From NCBI GenBank assembly GCA_964369635.1, contig CAYJGN010000057.1, positions 1 to 10,686 of the forward strand: a stretch of DNA of 10,686 bases, given 5' to 3'. This document shows, piece by piece, positions 1-6,422 of the stretch. The notes under the pieces are model-generated. The model was not told the origin of the DNA and did no database searches. It saw only the letters and a list, made by a program, of their open reading frames with translations. The translations under genes and the position numbers were made by a program. How positions within the stretch are numbered: position 1 is the stretch's first letter; each line of letters starts with the position of its first letter. The DNA is from CAYJGN01 sp964369635 (GTDB lineage: Bacteria; Bacillota; Clostridia; Oscillospirales; Ruminococcaceae).

Positions 1-956
1 TCGGTGCGGGGCCTGCTGGTCTTACCTGTGCGGGTGACCTTGCGAAAAAAGGATATGAGGTAACTGTTTTTGAAGCACTTCATCTATCGGGTGGTGTTCT
101 TGTTTATGGAATTCCTGAGTTTCGTCTGCCAAAGAGCATTGTGGCACGTGAAATTGATGGGCTACGCGCTCTTGGTGTTAAGATTATAACTAATATGGTC
201 ATTGGAAAAATTCTAACCATTGATGAGCTTTTAGAAGATGGTTTTGATGCTGTTTTTGTCGGCAGTGGAGCAGGTCTTCCAAACTTTATGAAAATTCCGG
301 GCGAGAGCCTTAAAGGGGTTTACTCGGCAAATGAGTTTCTAACGAGAATCAATCTTATGAAAGCATATAAAGATAGCAGTAATACTCCTGTTATGCGAGG
401 TGAGAGGGTTGCTGTTGTCGGTGGTGGAAACGTTGCTATGGATGCCGCAAGAAGCGCTAAAAGGCTTGGTGCGAAAGAAGTTTATATAATTTACCGCCGC
501 GGTATGGAGGAAATTCCTGCTCGTGCTGAAGAGGTTGAGCATGCAATTGAAGAGGGAATAATCTTTAAAACCCTCACAAACCCGACAGAGATTTTAGGGG
601 ATGATAATAACTACGTACGCGCTGTCAACTGCGTAGAGATGACACTCGGAGAGCCTGATGATAGTGGGCGTCGTCGTCCTGTTGTTCTGGAGGATAGTCT
701 GCATACAATAGAGCTTGATACTGTTATAATAGCTATTGGTACTTCGCCAAATCCGCTTATACGCTCGACTACCCCAGGACTTGAAACAAACAGATGGGGT
801 TGCATTGTCTGCAATGACGATGGAAAAACTTCGCGCGATGCGGTTTATGCTGGTGGGGATGTTGTTACCGGTGCGGCAACGGTTATTTTAGCGATGGGGG
901 CTGGTAAAACCGCCGCTACTGCTATTGACGAGTATTTAAACGAGAAAAATAAATAA
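1..956 (+). CDS. Glutamate synthase small subunit / NfnB-type FAD-NAD(P)H oxidoreductase, 5'-truncated
   Basis: This is a flavoprotein of the glutamate synthase beta-subunit family, which moves electrons between NAD(P)H, FAD and Fe-S centres. The reading frame is open from base 3 to the TAA stop, giving 317 residues, against roughly 460 for the family. The first ~150 residues, which normally carry the cysteine-rich Fe-S domain, lie outside the window. The visible part opens with the FAD dinucleotide motif GAGPAG (fragment residues 1-6). The NAD(P)H motif GGGNVAMDAARSAKRLGA follows near residue 140, and the C-terminal FAD motif AGGDVVTGAATVILAMGAG near 285. The stretch LGEPDxSGRRRP is typical of both GltA-like single-subunit glutamate synthases and NfnB, the large subunit of the electron-bifurcating NADH-dependent ferredoxin:NADP oxidoreductase. 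What lies upstream would decide: an NfnA gene points to NfnB. The apparent GTG start at 141 is internal and should be ignored. Confidence 0.9.
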   Translation, partial: GAGPAGLTCAGDLAKKGYEVTVFEALHLSGGVLVYGIPEFRLPKSIVAREIDGLRALGVKIITNMVIGKILTIDELLEDGFDAVFVGSGAGLPNFMKIPGESLKGVYSANEFLTRINLMKAYKDSSNTPVMRGERVAVVGGGNVAMDAARSAKRLGAKEVYIIYRRGMEEIPARAEEVEHAIEEGIIFKTLTNPTEILGDDNNYVRAVNCVEMTLGEPDDSGRRRPVVLEDSLHTIELDTVIIAIGTSPNPLIRSTTPGLETNRWGCIVCNDDGKTSRDAVYAGGDVVTGAATVILAMGAGKTAATAIDEYLNEKNK

Positions 957-977
957 TTAGGTTAATGGGTTTGAAAT

Positions 978-1030
978 CTCCAAGAGCCGCAATGGAGGTT
1001 TTTATTGACATCTTTTGCGGCGGACTGGAG
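978..1030 (+). promoter_or_regulatory. Leader stem that could hide the ppa ribosome binding site
   Basis: CTCCA (978-982) and GCCGCAA (986-992) can pair with TGGAG (1026-1030) and TTGCGGC (1015-1021). The two helices are separated by a small internal loop (983-985 against 1022-1025). The TGGAG is the likely Shine-Dalgarno of the pyrophosphatase gene starting at 1038, so folding would mask it. The apical loop holds a second Shine-Dalgarno-like GGAGG (994-998), six bases before an in-frame TTG at 1005. The pairing is seen directly; a regulatory role is inference, and the length of the pairing could be chance. Confidence 0.3.
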
Positions 1031-1037
1031 ATTTTTT

Positions 1038-1571
1038 ATGGCTAATATCTGGCATGATTTAAACCCAGCAAGGCAGAATGTTGACGATTTTATCGCTGTT
1101 ATTGAAATTGAGAAGGGGAGCAAGAATAAGTATGAGCTCGATAAAGAGTCGGGCAGATATATTCTTGATCGAATTCTGCACACATCAACCCACTATCCCG
1201 CAAACTATGGCTTTTTGCCGAGAACTTTTGCAGATGATGGTGACCCACTCGATGTTTTGGTTATCTGCTCTGAGGTTATAAGGACCGAGAGCTTGGTGCG
1301 CTGTTATCCAATAGGCGTTATAAAGATGCTTGATTCGGGAAAGCTTGATGAGAAGATTTTAGCTATTCCATTCAACGACCCGAGCTATAATTCATATAAG
1401 GATATAAGCGAGTTGCCGCCCCATATTTTCTCAGAGATGACCCACTTTTTTACAGTTTATAAAAACCTTGAGGGGAAAGAGACTGTTGTTGATGATTTGA
1501 GCGGTGCCGCAGAGGCGCGTGAGATTATTGCAAAGTGCCTTGACGCTTATATTGAAAAGTTTTGCAGGTAG
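1038..1571 (+). CDS. ppa: Inorganic pyrophosphatase, family I (soluble)
   Basis: This cytoplasmic enzyme hydrolyses pyrophosphate to two phosphates and so pulls biosynthetic reactions forward. The protein has 177 residues, a normal length for bacterial family I enzymes. The family signature is complete: DDGDPLD at residues 66-72 supplies the metal-binding aspartates. D99, D104 and K106 match the second Asp/Asp/Lys active-site cluster. The stretch HYPANYGFLPRT (52-63) and the N-terminal IEIEKGSKNKYE are also typical. I chose the ATG at 1038 because GGAG sits seven bases upstream and because the family begins with a (M)NIWHD-type sequence. A TTG at 1005 with its own GGAGG would add 11 residues and cannot be excluded. 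The gene lies 81 bases after the flavoprotein with no terminator between, and seven bases before the next gene, so cotranscription is likely. Confidence 0.95.
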   Translation: MANIWHDLNPARQNVDDFIAVIEIEKGSKNKYELDKESGRYILDRILHTSTHYPANYGFLPRTFADDGDPLDVLVICSEVIRTESLVRCYPIGVIKMLDSGKLDEKILAIPFNDPSYNSYKDISELPPHIFSEMTHFFTVYKNLEGKETVVDDLSGAAEAREIIAKCLDAYIEKFCR

Positions 1572-1578
1572 GTGAAGT

Positions 1579-2679
1579 ATGTATAGCTTTAATATTCCAA
1601 CAAAGGTGCATTACGGCAAAGACTGTATGGATAGTTTTGGCGAGATTTTAGCTGGTGTTTCGGGGAAGGGTATTTTAGTTGCTTCGAATTTCCTTGTGAA
1701 AAATGGGTATGCGAAAAAGCTTTTAGATGAAAATAGCGAAAAGCTTGTAGCGGTTTTTAATGGAATTTTACCGAATCCGACAGTTGCGAATGTAACCGAC
1801 TGTGCTGCTGCAATTTTGGAGAGCAAAGCTGATTTTATCGTTGCTATTGGTGGAGGATCGGTGCTTGACTGCGCAAAAGCGGCAGCGGGAGTTGCTAAAA
1901 GCGGTGGTGAGATAAGGGATTATCTATATAAAAGAGAAACTTTAACTGCGGCCTTTCCACTAATTGCAATTCCAACAACGGCCGGAACTGGTAGCGAGGT
2001 GACGGTTGCAAGCGTCATAAGTGATCCTGAAAATGATTATAAGGGAAGTATTGCATCTGATTTGCTATATCCGATAATTGCTGTTGTTGATCCCATTTTA
2101 TGCAGAACTGCTCCGAAATCGGCGGCGGTTGGCGCGGCACTTGATCTGCTTGCGCATGCGGTTGAGGGGTATATGTCGAAAAATAATCAGCCGATATGCG
2201 ATGCATTTTGCCTTGAGGCGACAAGACTTTTCTTCATCTATTGCGAGGATGCGTTTATGAATGATGATATAAATGCTAAAGATGAGCTTGCAATAGCTTC
2301 GCTTATAGCGGGGCTTGGGTTTGGAACACCGAAAACAGGCCCTTCGCACTCCTGTTCATATTACCTGACGACGAAATACGGTATACCGCATGGCGAGGCT
2401 TGCGGACTGACGTTACCTTTCTTTATGAGAATGTATAAAGAAAGCGATAGACTTATAGCGATGGCGAAACTTAATGGATTTTCTGATGTTTTGGAGATGG
2501 TTAAAAGACTGCTTGAAATCTCGAGAAATATTGGTGCGAGACTTTCACTGTCGGAATTTAATTTAACCGATAAGGATATTGAGGTTATTATTAGCAAATC
2601 AAAACATCCGAATTTTTATAACAGTCCTGTTGATATAAGCGATGAGATGCTGCGAGATATGTATAACAAACTTCGATAG
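1579..2679 (+). CDS. Iron-containing (group III) alcohol dehydrogenase
   Basis: This is an NAD(P)-dependent dehydrogenase of the iron-ADH family, interconverting an alcohol and an aldehyde or ketone; the substrate cannot be read from sequence. It has 366 residues. The nucleotide-binding part shows GGGSVLDCAKA (91-101) and PTTAGTGSE (132-140). The metal ligands align as D189, H193 (DLLAH), H257 (SHSCS) and H271 (IPHG), with the family's 14-residue spacing between the last two. The position four residues after H257, a second His in FucO-like members (HAMAH), is Tyr261 here. The HxCSYxLT...GIPHGEAC pattern resembles the subgroup that contains phosphonoacetaldehyde reductases, from memory of the family, so ordinary ethanol or propanediol activity should not be assumed. 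There are no phosphonate genes nearby to support that substrate. Its ATG lies seven bases after the ppa stop, with a weak AGGTG as ribosome binding site. Confidence 0.9.
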   Translation: MYSFNIPTKVHYGKDCMDSFGEILAGVSGKGILVASNFLVKNGYAKKLLDENSEKLVAVFNGILPNPTVANVTDCAAAILESKADFIVAIGGGSVLDCAKAAAGVAKSGGEIRDYLYKRETLTAAFPLIAIPTTAGTGSEVTVASVISDPENDYKGSIASDLLYPIIAVVDPILCRTAPKSAAVGAALDLLAHAVEGYMSKNNQPICDAFCLEATRLFFIYCEDAFMNDDINAKDELAIASLIAGLGFGTPKTGPSHSCSYYLTTKYGIPHGEACGLTLPFFMRMYKESDRLIAMAKLNGFSDVLEMVKRLLEISRNIGARLSLSEFNLTDKDIEVIISKSKHPNFYNSPVDISDEMLRDMYNKLR

Positions 2680-2718
2680 TATTTTGGTTTTTGAGAATAG
2701 AATTGTAGGAGAAGAAAA

Positions 2719-3705
2719 ATGAAACGAATAGCTGTTTTTATTTTGGTAGCGGTGATGCTCTTTTCTATGGTTGGTTGCTCGCAAGATGGGCAAATTCAAG
2801 AGGAGAGTGAAATCGAAAGCTCTGCTCAAAGTGGTGAGGATATAGTAGACAGCGGTGAGGCTGAAGCGGGAACAGAAATGGTTACAGTTACTGTTAATCA
2901 TATTTCCGGAAGTGAATTTGATATTGATGTTCCACGAAGTCCAGATAGAATAGTGGTTTTAAACTATCAGACGCTTGATTTTTTGGATAAATTCGGACTT
3001 GCAGATAGAGTTGTTGGCATGGTGAAAAGTGGACCTGTTCCAGCTCATCTACAAAAATATTTTGATGATGAGAGTATTGTTAATTTGGGAGGGATATCAG
3101 ACCCTTTGGATACCGATCTAATAAGCTCGCTTGAGCCAGACGTTATTTTTTCAAATAGCGGTGAGAATGCAGAGCTATTATATGATAACTTAAACAGCAT
3201 AGCACCAACTATTCCTGTGCGATTTGACTATGAAAAAGGTGTTATGAGCGTATTTGAAGAGTTTGCGCTTTTGCATGGCGAAATTTTCGATTTAACCGAT
3301 GAGGTTGCAATGATGGTGGAAGATTATAAGGGGCGAATTACAGATATTTCTGCGGTTTCTGCCGGACAAAGTTCTGAATTGGTTTTTTACAGGAATGGAA
3401 CACCAAATGAGTTGCTTGAAAGAGGTTTTTTCGATATCATAGTTAATGAAATGGGATTTGCTTTGAATGAAGAGTGGTTTGAGCTTACCGATTGGATATT
3501 TGTTTTTGATGGCGATAGGGCTTCTGGAAATATAAGCGTTCCAGCGGAAGAAAATTTATCAGAGCGCTATGCAGGTTATGATGCCTATCAAAATGGACGA
3601 CTTATCTATATCGAGTCATATCAGGATTTTGCTTATTGCATTGGGGGTTTTACCTCGATTGAACTGATGATTGGAGAGGTTGAGGAGATACTCGGGATAA
3701 GCTGA
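2719..3705 (+). CDS. Lipoprotein ABC substrate-binding protein, iron/siderophore class
   Basis: This is a membrane-anchored receptor expected to capture a ferric-siderophore, heme or similar ligand for an ABC importer. The 328-residue protein starts with a lipoprotein signal: KR, a hydrophobic run, then MVGC with the lipidated cysteine at residue 20. A Ser/Glu/Asp-rich linker covers about residues 21-54. The periplasmic-binding fold of the FhuD/YclQ type follows. PDRIVVLNYQTLDFLDKFGL near residue 75 is the usual first strand and helix of that family. DTDLISSLEPDVIFSNSG (131-148) is the usual 'ie.i..l.PDlIi' segment. The ribosome binding site AGGAGA lies seven bases before the ATG. No permease or ATPase gene is adjacent on either side, so the transporter partner must be elsewhere or the protein has another role. 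I see no clear Fur box upstream. The substrate is unknown. Confidence 0.85.
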   Translation: MKRIAVFILVAVMLFSMVGCSQDGQIQEESEIESSAQSGEDIVDSGEAEAGTEMVTVTVNHISGSEFDIDVPRSPDRIVVLNYQTLDFLDKFGLADRVVGMVKSGPVPAHLQKYFDDESIVNLGGISDPLDTDLISSLEPDVIFSNSGENAELLYDNLNSIAPTIPVRFDYEKGVMSVFEEFALLHGEIFDLTDEVAMMVEDYKGRITDISAVSAGQSSELVFYRNGTPNELLERGFFDIIVNEMGFALNEEWFELTDWIFVFDGDRASGNISVPAEENLSERYAGYDAYQNGRLIYIESYQDFAYCIGGFTSIELMIGEVEEILGIS

Positions 3706-3746
3706 CATATTTGATAGGTTTGCATTAATAAAATAGGAGTTTTAGA

Positions 3747-3932
3747 ATGTTTAGCAGTAAAAAAGAAAAGCGGTTTGTAGTTAAGGAAGAGCAAGGGTTG
3801 AATTTAGGCGGTATTCAGATAGTTGTTGATACAAAAACAGGGGTTCACTATCTAATGACTATTGGTGGAGGACCGAGCAGTATAACACCGCTTCTTGATG
3901 AGAATGGAAATGTGGTTATAGATAAGGTATAA
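3747..3932 (+). CDS. DUF6440 family small protein
   Basis: This 61-residue protein has no known function. It begins with a Lys-rich stretch (KKEKRF). A conserved-looking core follows: EEQGLNLGGIQIVVDTKTGVHYL (residues 14-36), a GGGP turn and the tail TPLLDENGNVVID. This pattern fits the DUF6440 proteins of Firmicutes, which are about this size and appear to be a small beta-rich fold; I recognise it by pattern, not by a search. There is no signal peptide or membrane segment. The gene follows the lipoprotein by 41 bases, and TAGGAG lies about nine bases before its ATG. It precedes a GNAT gene by 48 bases, so the three may share a transcript. Any link to the substrate-binding protein is positional only. 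Confidence 0.8.
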   Translation: MFSSKKEKRFVVKEEQGLNLGGIQIVVDTKTGVHYLMTIGGGPSSITPLLDENGNVVIDKV

Positions 3933-3980
3933 GGCAGACAATCAAAGCTTTAGTTTTTTGTGGTTTATGAGGTGATGAGC

Positions 3981-4433
3981 ATGAAGTATTATAGGGCGAA
4001 GTTGCATCATTGCGAAGAATTGACGTCACTTAGACTTGCAATGAGAAAAGAGCGAGATAATACATTTGATGAAGCAAGCCTTCGCTTAGAAACACTATAT
4101 TTCTTTGAGCGCAATATAAAAAATGGTGCACATGTAGCTTTTGTAGCTGAAGATGGCGGCTGTTTGGTTGCAACAGTTGGGTTATCACTATTTGAAATGC
4201 CACCAACAGATAAACTAATAAATGGCAGGGTAGCGAAACTTATGAATATGTATACTGTTCCAGAGTACAGACGATTAGGAATAGCTAAAAAATTACTGGA
4301 GATGGCTATTTCGTTTGCAAGGGAAAATGGGTATTATAAAATTATGCTAAATTCATCGCCTATGGGCAAAGCACTTTATGAACAAGCGGGGTTTTCGCTG
4401 ATAGAAAACGAATATGAAATGTTTATCAAGTGA
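3981..4433 (+). CDS. GNAT family N-acetyltransferase
   Basis: This cytoplasmic protein is expected to transfer an acetyl group from acetyl-CoA to an amine; the acceptor is unknown. It has 150 residues, the usual size of a single GNAT domain. Motif A is clear: a beta strand with KLMNMYTVPEYRR and then RRLGIAKKLLEMA (97-109), the acetyl-CoA pyrophosphate loop in R-x-x-G-x-A form. Motif B follows as IMLNSSPMGKALYEQAGF. I chose the ATG at 3981 because GAGGTG (3969-3974) is six bases upstream; an ATG at 3975 and a GTG at 3960 are in frame but worse placed. It is the last plus-strand gene before the repeat element and terminator. Confidence 0.88.
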   Translation: MKYYRAKLHHCEELTSLRLAMRKERDNTFDEASLRLETLYFFERNIKNGAHVAFVAEDGGCLVATVGLSLFEMPPTDKLINGRVAKLMNMYTVPEYRRLGIAKKLLEMAISFARENGYYKIMLNSSPMGKALYEQAGFSLIENEYEMFIK

Positions 4434-4537
4434 GTATTGTAATGTATATAAAAACAAGCTGACGAATAAGGCGGGTGCTGATAGGGATATTTTACAGACG
4501 AAATATTTGCGAAACTACTGCAACTTATTTGATATTT

Positions 4538-4609
4538 TGTAGGGTCAAGGCTTGCCTTGACCGCGAAGTTTACTGGAGTTTGGCGGACATGGCAAGCCAT
4601 GTCCCTACA
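4538..4609. repeat. 72-base MITE/REP-like inverted repeat with two hairpins
   Basis: The element starts with TGTAGGG (4538-4544) and ends with CCCTACA (4603-4609). Its two 27-base ends (4538-4564 and 4583-4609) are inverted copies with only four differences, and 18 bases lie between them. Each end folds by itself: 4543-4551 pairs perfectly with 4554-4562 around TT, and 4585-4593 pairs perfectly with 4596-4604 around AA. The four differences form two base-paired positions that changed together. Size, terminal inversion and intergenic location fit a miniature inverted-repeat element or REP-type repeat of the kind common in Firmicutes. No clear target-site duplication is visible, and no transposase is present in the window. 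Confidence 0.75.
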
Positions 4610-4642
4610 TTATAACTAAAATTATCTAAAGTTTAACACGAT

Positions 4643-4669
4643 AAAAATCCGCCCAAATGGCGGATTTTT
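4643..4669. terminator. Intrinsic terminator, probably bidirectional
   Basis: AAAAATCCGCC (4643-4653) pairs perfectly with GGCGGATTTTT (4659-4669) around the loop CAAAT, an 11-bp stem with a GC core. The plus strand ends in a T-run and the A-run on the other side gives the same in reverse. It can therefore end the plus-strand transcript of the GNAT gene stopping at 4433. It can also end the minus-strand asnA-GNAT transcript, whose last stop is at 4818, about 150 bases away. Confidence 0.88.
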
Positions 4670-4817
4670 ATTCGTTTATATCTAAACTTATAAATTAATA
4701 AATTTCTTTATGAGCAACCGCCTTAAGTATCAGCTTGTTTTTTAGTGGTATTAAATATCTAATATATTTATGATTATGGGTTGCATGAGCGAAGTGATAT
4801 TGGCAAGAGCGAAGCCC

Positions 4818-5303
4818 TCACCCTACCTCTAACTCATAGGCTATTCGAGGTGAACCATCCGCCATATAGACAATGCCGCTCTCCAAAAAGCCGTGCTTTA
4901 AAATAAGGTGGCGCATTGTTTTATTATCTGCATGGGTATCTATTCGCAAAAATTCTGCGTTTTCTTTGCAAAAGGCGAGGCATTTCTCAAAGATGCCAGG
5001 TATATTACCCGATGATGCTATTCGATGGATTGTTTTATATGGTTTATCGTATTTAAAACTGCCATTCTCTATATATGAGTAGGCTGGGTCATCGCCTGAC
5101 TGGAGGACAAAAACACCTTCAATTATATTGTTTTCGATATAAACAAAAAGCTGATTTTTCTCGATATCGGATAAAAGCAGGCTTTCGGCGGGATAATTTT
5201 TGTTCCACTGGGTTATGTTGCCCTCTTTTTGCATATATTTTTTTGCCAGATCAAATATTGGAAAGATAAATGGTAAGTCTTCTTTCGTTGCAAGCCTAAT
5301 CAT
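4818..5303 (-). CDS. GNAT family N-acetyltransferase downstream of asnA
   Basis: This 161-residue protein is a GNAT acetyltransferase of unknown acceptor. The N-terminus MIRLATKEDLPFI is the usual first strand and helix of the fold, and QWNKNYP (32-38) is typical of a Firmicutes subgroup. The C-terminal part LRIDTHADNKTMRHLILKHGF (119-139) followed by SPRIAYE is also characteristic of that subgroup. The acetyl-CoA loop is not the textbook R-x-x-G-x-G; the segment near residues 93-108 (HRIASSGNIPGIFEKC) occupies that place. The start ATG overlaps the asnA TGA as ATGA (5300-5303), so translation is probably coupled to asnA. The pairing suggests an amino-acid-related substrate, but that is inference. 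Confidence 0.87.
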   Translation of the reverse strand: MIRLATKEDLPFIFPIFDLAKKYMQKEGNITQWNKNYPAESLLLSDIEKNQLFVYIENNIIEGVFVLQSGDDPAYSYIENGSFKYDKPYKTIHRIASSGNIPGIFEKCLAFCKENAEFLRIDTHADNKTMRHLILKHGFLESGIVYMADGSPRIAYELEVG

Positions 5304-6289
5304 AGAAGCTCAATTCCTTGCTTTTTAAGCTCTTCGATATATTCGTCTCCCCAAACAGAGCACTGCACCTCGCCAATATGGACTTTCGAGAGCATTATCA
5401 TGCATATTCGGCTCTGTCCTATACCGCCGCCTATTGTTAGCGGTAGCTGATCTGCTAAAAGTGCTTTGTGGAACGCAAGGGAGGCTCTATCTTCTGCATT
5501 TGCCTCTTTTAGCTGAGTTTTAAGTGACTCGCTATCGACGCGAATTCCCATTGAAGATATCTCAATCGCCCTGCCGAGCGGTGGGTAGTAGACTAAAAGG
5601 TCGCCGTTTAAGTTCCAGTCATCGTAGTCGGGAGCTCTGCCATCGTGCTTTTTGCCATCAGATAGAGCGCCGCCAATACCAATGATAAAGACAAGGCCAT
5701 GCTCTTTGCAGATTTCATCTTCTCGCTCTTTTGCGGTTTTATTTGGATATTTCAAAAGAAGCTCTTCGGATGTTATGAAAAAAACATCGCGCGGAAAAGC
5801 GAAATCAAGAGCGGGGTAGATGGTTGTTACCTGCTGTGAGGTATAATAAAGGGCGGCGGCAATAGCGCGCACCGTACCTTTTAGGGTATCGAGGTTTCGA
5901 CCCTCGACGGTGATAATCTTCTCCCAATCCCACTGATCAACATAAACTGAATGCAGACAATCAAGCTCTTCATCACGGCGGATAGCGTTCATGTCGGTAT
6001 AGAGCCCAGTGTATGGTGGGAAACCATATTTTTTAAGGGCGAGTCTTTTCCATTTTGCAAGTGATTGGACTATCTCAACATCACATTTTGCCGATGGAAT
6101 ATCGAATGCAACTGGGCGCTCAATACCGTTTAGGTTATCGTTAAGGCCGCTTTCTGGGCGGACAAATAGCGGAGCTGAGACACGCTCTATATTTAAATAC
6201 CGCGCGAGTTCACGCTCAAAAGTGTCTTTGACGAATTTAATTGCAAGCTGGGTTTCCATTATATCGAGTATGCTTTGATAACTTTTCAT
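5300..6289 (-). CDS. asnA: Aspartate-ammonia ligase (asparagine synthetase A)
   Basis: AsnA makes asparagine from aspartate, ammonia and ATP in the cytoplasm through an aspartyl-AMP intermediate; it is related to class II aminoacyl-tRNA synthetases. The 329-residue length equals the E. coli enzyme within one residue. Hallmarks are SLAKWKR (76-82), HSVYVDQWDWE (113-123), GIGGALSDGKKHDGRAPDYDDW (204-225), SSMGIRVD (245-252) and GGGIGQSR (287-294), the ATP-binding motif 3 arginine region. I placed the start at the ATG complement of 6287-6289 because a perfect AGGAGG lies eight bases upstream and the E. coli start aligns there. A longer open frame reaching 6457 only reads through the promoter region. 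Its own promoter and the following GNAT gene, overlapped by four bases, make a two-gene transcript divergent from murD. Confidence 0.96.
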   Translation of the reverse strand: MKSYQSILDIMETQLAIKFVKDTFERELARYLNIERVSAPLFVRPESGLNDNLNGIERPVAFDIPSAKCDVEIVQSLAKWKRLALKKYGFPPYTGLYTDMNAIRRDEELDCLHSVYVDQWDWEKIITVEGRNLDTLKGTVRAIAAALYYTSQQVTTIYPALDFAFPRDVFFITSEELLLKYPNKTAKEREDEICKEHGLVFIIGIGGALSDGKKHDGRAPDYDDWNLNGDLLVYYPPLGRAIEISSMGIRVDSESLKTQLKEANAEDRASLAFHKALLADQLPLTIGGGIGQSRICMIMLSKVHIGEVQCSVWGDEYIEELKKQGIELL

Positions 6290-6317
6290 AAGCTTATCCT
6301 CCTTATGTATATAAGCT

Positions 6318-6346
6318 ATTTTATCAGACTTGCACTCTTCTGACAA
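6318..6346 (-). promoter_or_regulatory. Promoter for asnA
   Basis: Read on the minus strand, TTGTCA (complement of 6341-6346) is followed after exactly 17 bases by TAAAAT (complement of 6318-6323). A TG one base upstream of the -10 box makes it an extended -10 promoter. This predicts a start about ten bases before the AGGAGG of asnA and a very short leader, with no room for a riboswitch or attenuator. Confidence 0.75.
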
Positions 6347-6366
6347 TATTTTATTGATAAAAGTGC
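6332..6366. promoter_or_regulatory. Operator-like dyad between the asnA and murD promoters
   Basis: CAATA (6344-6348), TTT, TATTG (6352-6356) is a perfect short dyad that touches both -35 boxes. Around nearly the same centre lie GCACT (6332-6336) and AGTGC (6362-6366), and TTTTATCA (6319-6326) is an inverted match to TGATAAAA (6355-6362). A repressor or activator bound here could control both directions. The symmetry is visible; part of it follows from having two similar promoters face to face, so a protein site is only a possibility. Confidence 0.35.
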
Positions 6367-6382
6367 GAGGAAATAGTAAAAT
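6354..6382 (+). promoter_or_regulatory. Promoter for the murD operon
   Basis: TTGATA (6354-6359) and TAAAAT (6377-6382) are separated by exactly 17 bases, close to the housekeeping sigma consensus. The expected start is near 6390, about 30 bases before the murD ATG. Its -35 box lies only seven bases from the -35 box of the opposite asnA promoter. Confidence 0.75.
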
Positions 6383-6422
6383 AAGTAGAGTATAGAAATA
6401 AATTTTGAGGAGAAATATAGCA

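Larger units (their letters stand above)
4434..4817. other. Gene-free stretch between convergent genes
   Basis: These 384 bases separate two GNAT genes that point at each other. They hold the 72-base inverted-repeat element at 4538-4609 and the terminator at 4643-4669, described separately. Bases 4434-4537 contain only a weak ATATTT/AAATAT pairing. Bases 4670-4817 are AT-rich and show no coding frame, promoter or RNA that I recognise. The only pattern there is an 8-base direct repeat GAGCGAAG at 4787-4794 and 4807-4814. Short open frames in this stretch are shadows of the hairpins. Confidence 0.7.

Noticed and set aside
141..956. A complete gene starting with GTG at 141
   Set aside because: The frame stays open to base 3 and encodes the FAD motif GAGPAG, so the gene simply runs in from outside the window.
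1005..1033. TTGACA as a -35 box for a ppa promoter
   Set aside because: At 17 bases downstream the sequence is GAGATT, not a -10 box, and the TTG is better explained as an alternative start codon or chance.
2690..2716. Possible Fur box upstream of the iron-type binding lipoprotein (TGAGAAT...)
   Set aside because: Only the left half resembles the consensus; the right half does not match, so it is no better than chance in AT-rich DNA.
4376..4600. 74-residue minus-strand open frame over the repeat element
   Set aside because: It is built from hairpin sequence and the antisense of a GNAT gene, has no ribosome binding site and no recognisable protein pattern.
6290..6310. T-box or riboswitch leader for asnA
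   Set aside because: The predicted transcript start leaves only about 20 bases before the ATG, too short for a structured leader.
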